A stretch of 6,097 bases of DNA. It comes from Bacteroidales bacterium. Its GTDB lineage: Bacteria > Bacteroidota > Bacteroidia > Bacteroidales > Dysgonomonadaceae. The position numbers were made by a program, and so were the translations under genes. The notes beneath the pieces were generated by a model that saw only the letters and a program-made list of their open reading frames with translations, was not told where the DNA came from and did no database searches. The DNA is taken from contig JAAYTC010000037.1 of assembly GCA_012518155.1 (NCBI GenBank), positions 1 through 6,097 on the forward strand, written 5' to 3'. Every line of letters begins with the position of its first letter. Position 1 is the stretch's first letter. Of the stretch, positions 5,925-6,097 are shown piece after piece.

Positions 5925-6062
5925 TCTAGTTCAATTAGTTTAATAAATAAATGAATATGAAAGTCGATTTCCCTAACTTCCTTTTTTGTCTTGCTAAGGG
6001 ACAGAATAGGCAAATAAGAAGCTTAGAATCAAACTCTTAATTGATAAAAACTAATAATCGGA
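5925..6062 (-). promoter_or_regulatory. Long 5' leader of rplM with weak potential secondary structure
   Basis: If transcription starts about four bases beyond the -7 box, the rplM message has a leader of roughly 138 bases, long for this A/T-rich region. Its start, ATTAGTTT (6055-6048, minus strand), is complementary to AAACTAAT (5941-5934) just before the start codon. A second, mutually exclusive pairing is TCAATTA (6044-6038) with TAATTGA (5937-5931). Both stems are A/T-rich and may be chance. No small open frame stands out. Confidence 0.4.
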
Positions 6063-6065
6063 CTG

Positions 6066-6096
6066 CAAAGTTACAATAATTCAGATTATTAACAAA
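6066..6096 (-). promoter_or_regulatory. Predicted promoter of the rplM-rpsI-rpsB-tsf operon
   Basis: On the minus strand, TTTG (6096-6093), a 19-base spacer and TAACTTTG (6073-6066) match the Bacteroidota consensus TTTG...TAnnTTTG at every defined position. It is correctly oriented upstream of rplM and is the only full-consensus site I found before any of the four genes. The predicted start of transcription is near 6062. Confidence 0.8.
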
Positions 6097-6097
6097 G

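Noticed and set aside
1..6097. Defence system, mobile element, CRISPR array or biosynthetic cluster
   Set aside because: All coding sequence is accounted for by conserved housekeeping genes. There are no transposase, integrase or spaced-repeat signals, and the single phosphopantetheinyl transferase has no carrier or synthase genes beside it.

Overview
The window is a stretch of ordinary bacterial chromosome from a member of the Bacteroidota, most probably the order Bacteroidales. The evidence is a GldE-type CBS-domain membrane protein next to ssb, the gene order rplM-rpsI-rpsB-tsf, the protein sequences as I recognise them, and promoters of the Bacteroidota form (TTTG, about 19-20 bases, TAnnTTTG). 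There is little Shine-Dalgarno sequence directly before start codons. I cannot resolve family or genus. I see no mobile element, CRISPR array, tRNA or rRNA.

Left half, plus strand (1-3095): the 3' end of mutY (adenine DNA glycosylase, three of its four Fe-S cysteines visible); ssb with a complete DDLPF tail; gldE (DUF21, two CBS domains, CorC_HlyC domain); and a Sfp-type 4'-phosphopantetheinyl transferase 10 bases after gldE. A consensus promoter for gldE-PPTase overlaps the last codons of ssb. Its predicted transcript begins almost exactly at a perfect 14-bp inverted repeat.

Right half, minus strand (3094-6097): rplM, rpsI, rpsB and tsf, read right to left, apparently one translation operon. 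It starts at a consensus promoter at the right edge and ends at a hairpin terminator that abuts the stop codon of the convergent PPTase gene. rplM and rpsI are separated by one base, whereas rpsI and rpsB are separated by 210 bases.

The coding content is housekeeping and I do not see a new multi-gene system. The most interesting material is non-coding. The 210-base rpsB leader (4871-5080) can fold into a multi-branched structure with 7-bp and 10-bp perfect stems whose 3' strands are contiguous. It also carries an isolated strong Shine-Dalgarno sequence far from the rpsB start, which is odd for this phylum. It is a good candidate for an autoregulatory ribosomal-protein leader. The hairpin and repeat cluster at the gldE promoter is a second candidate regulatory site.
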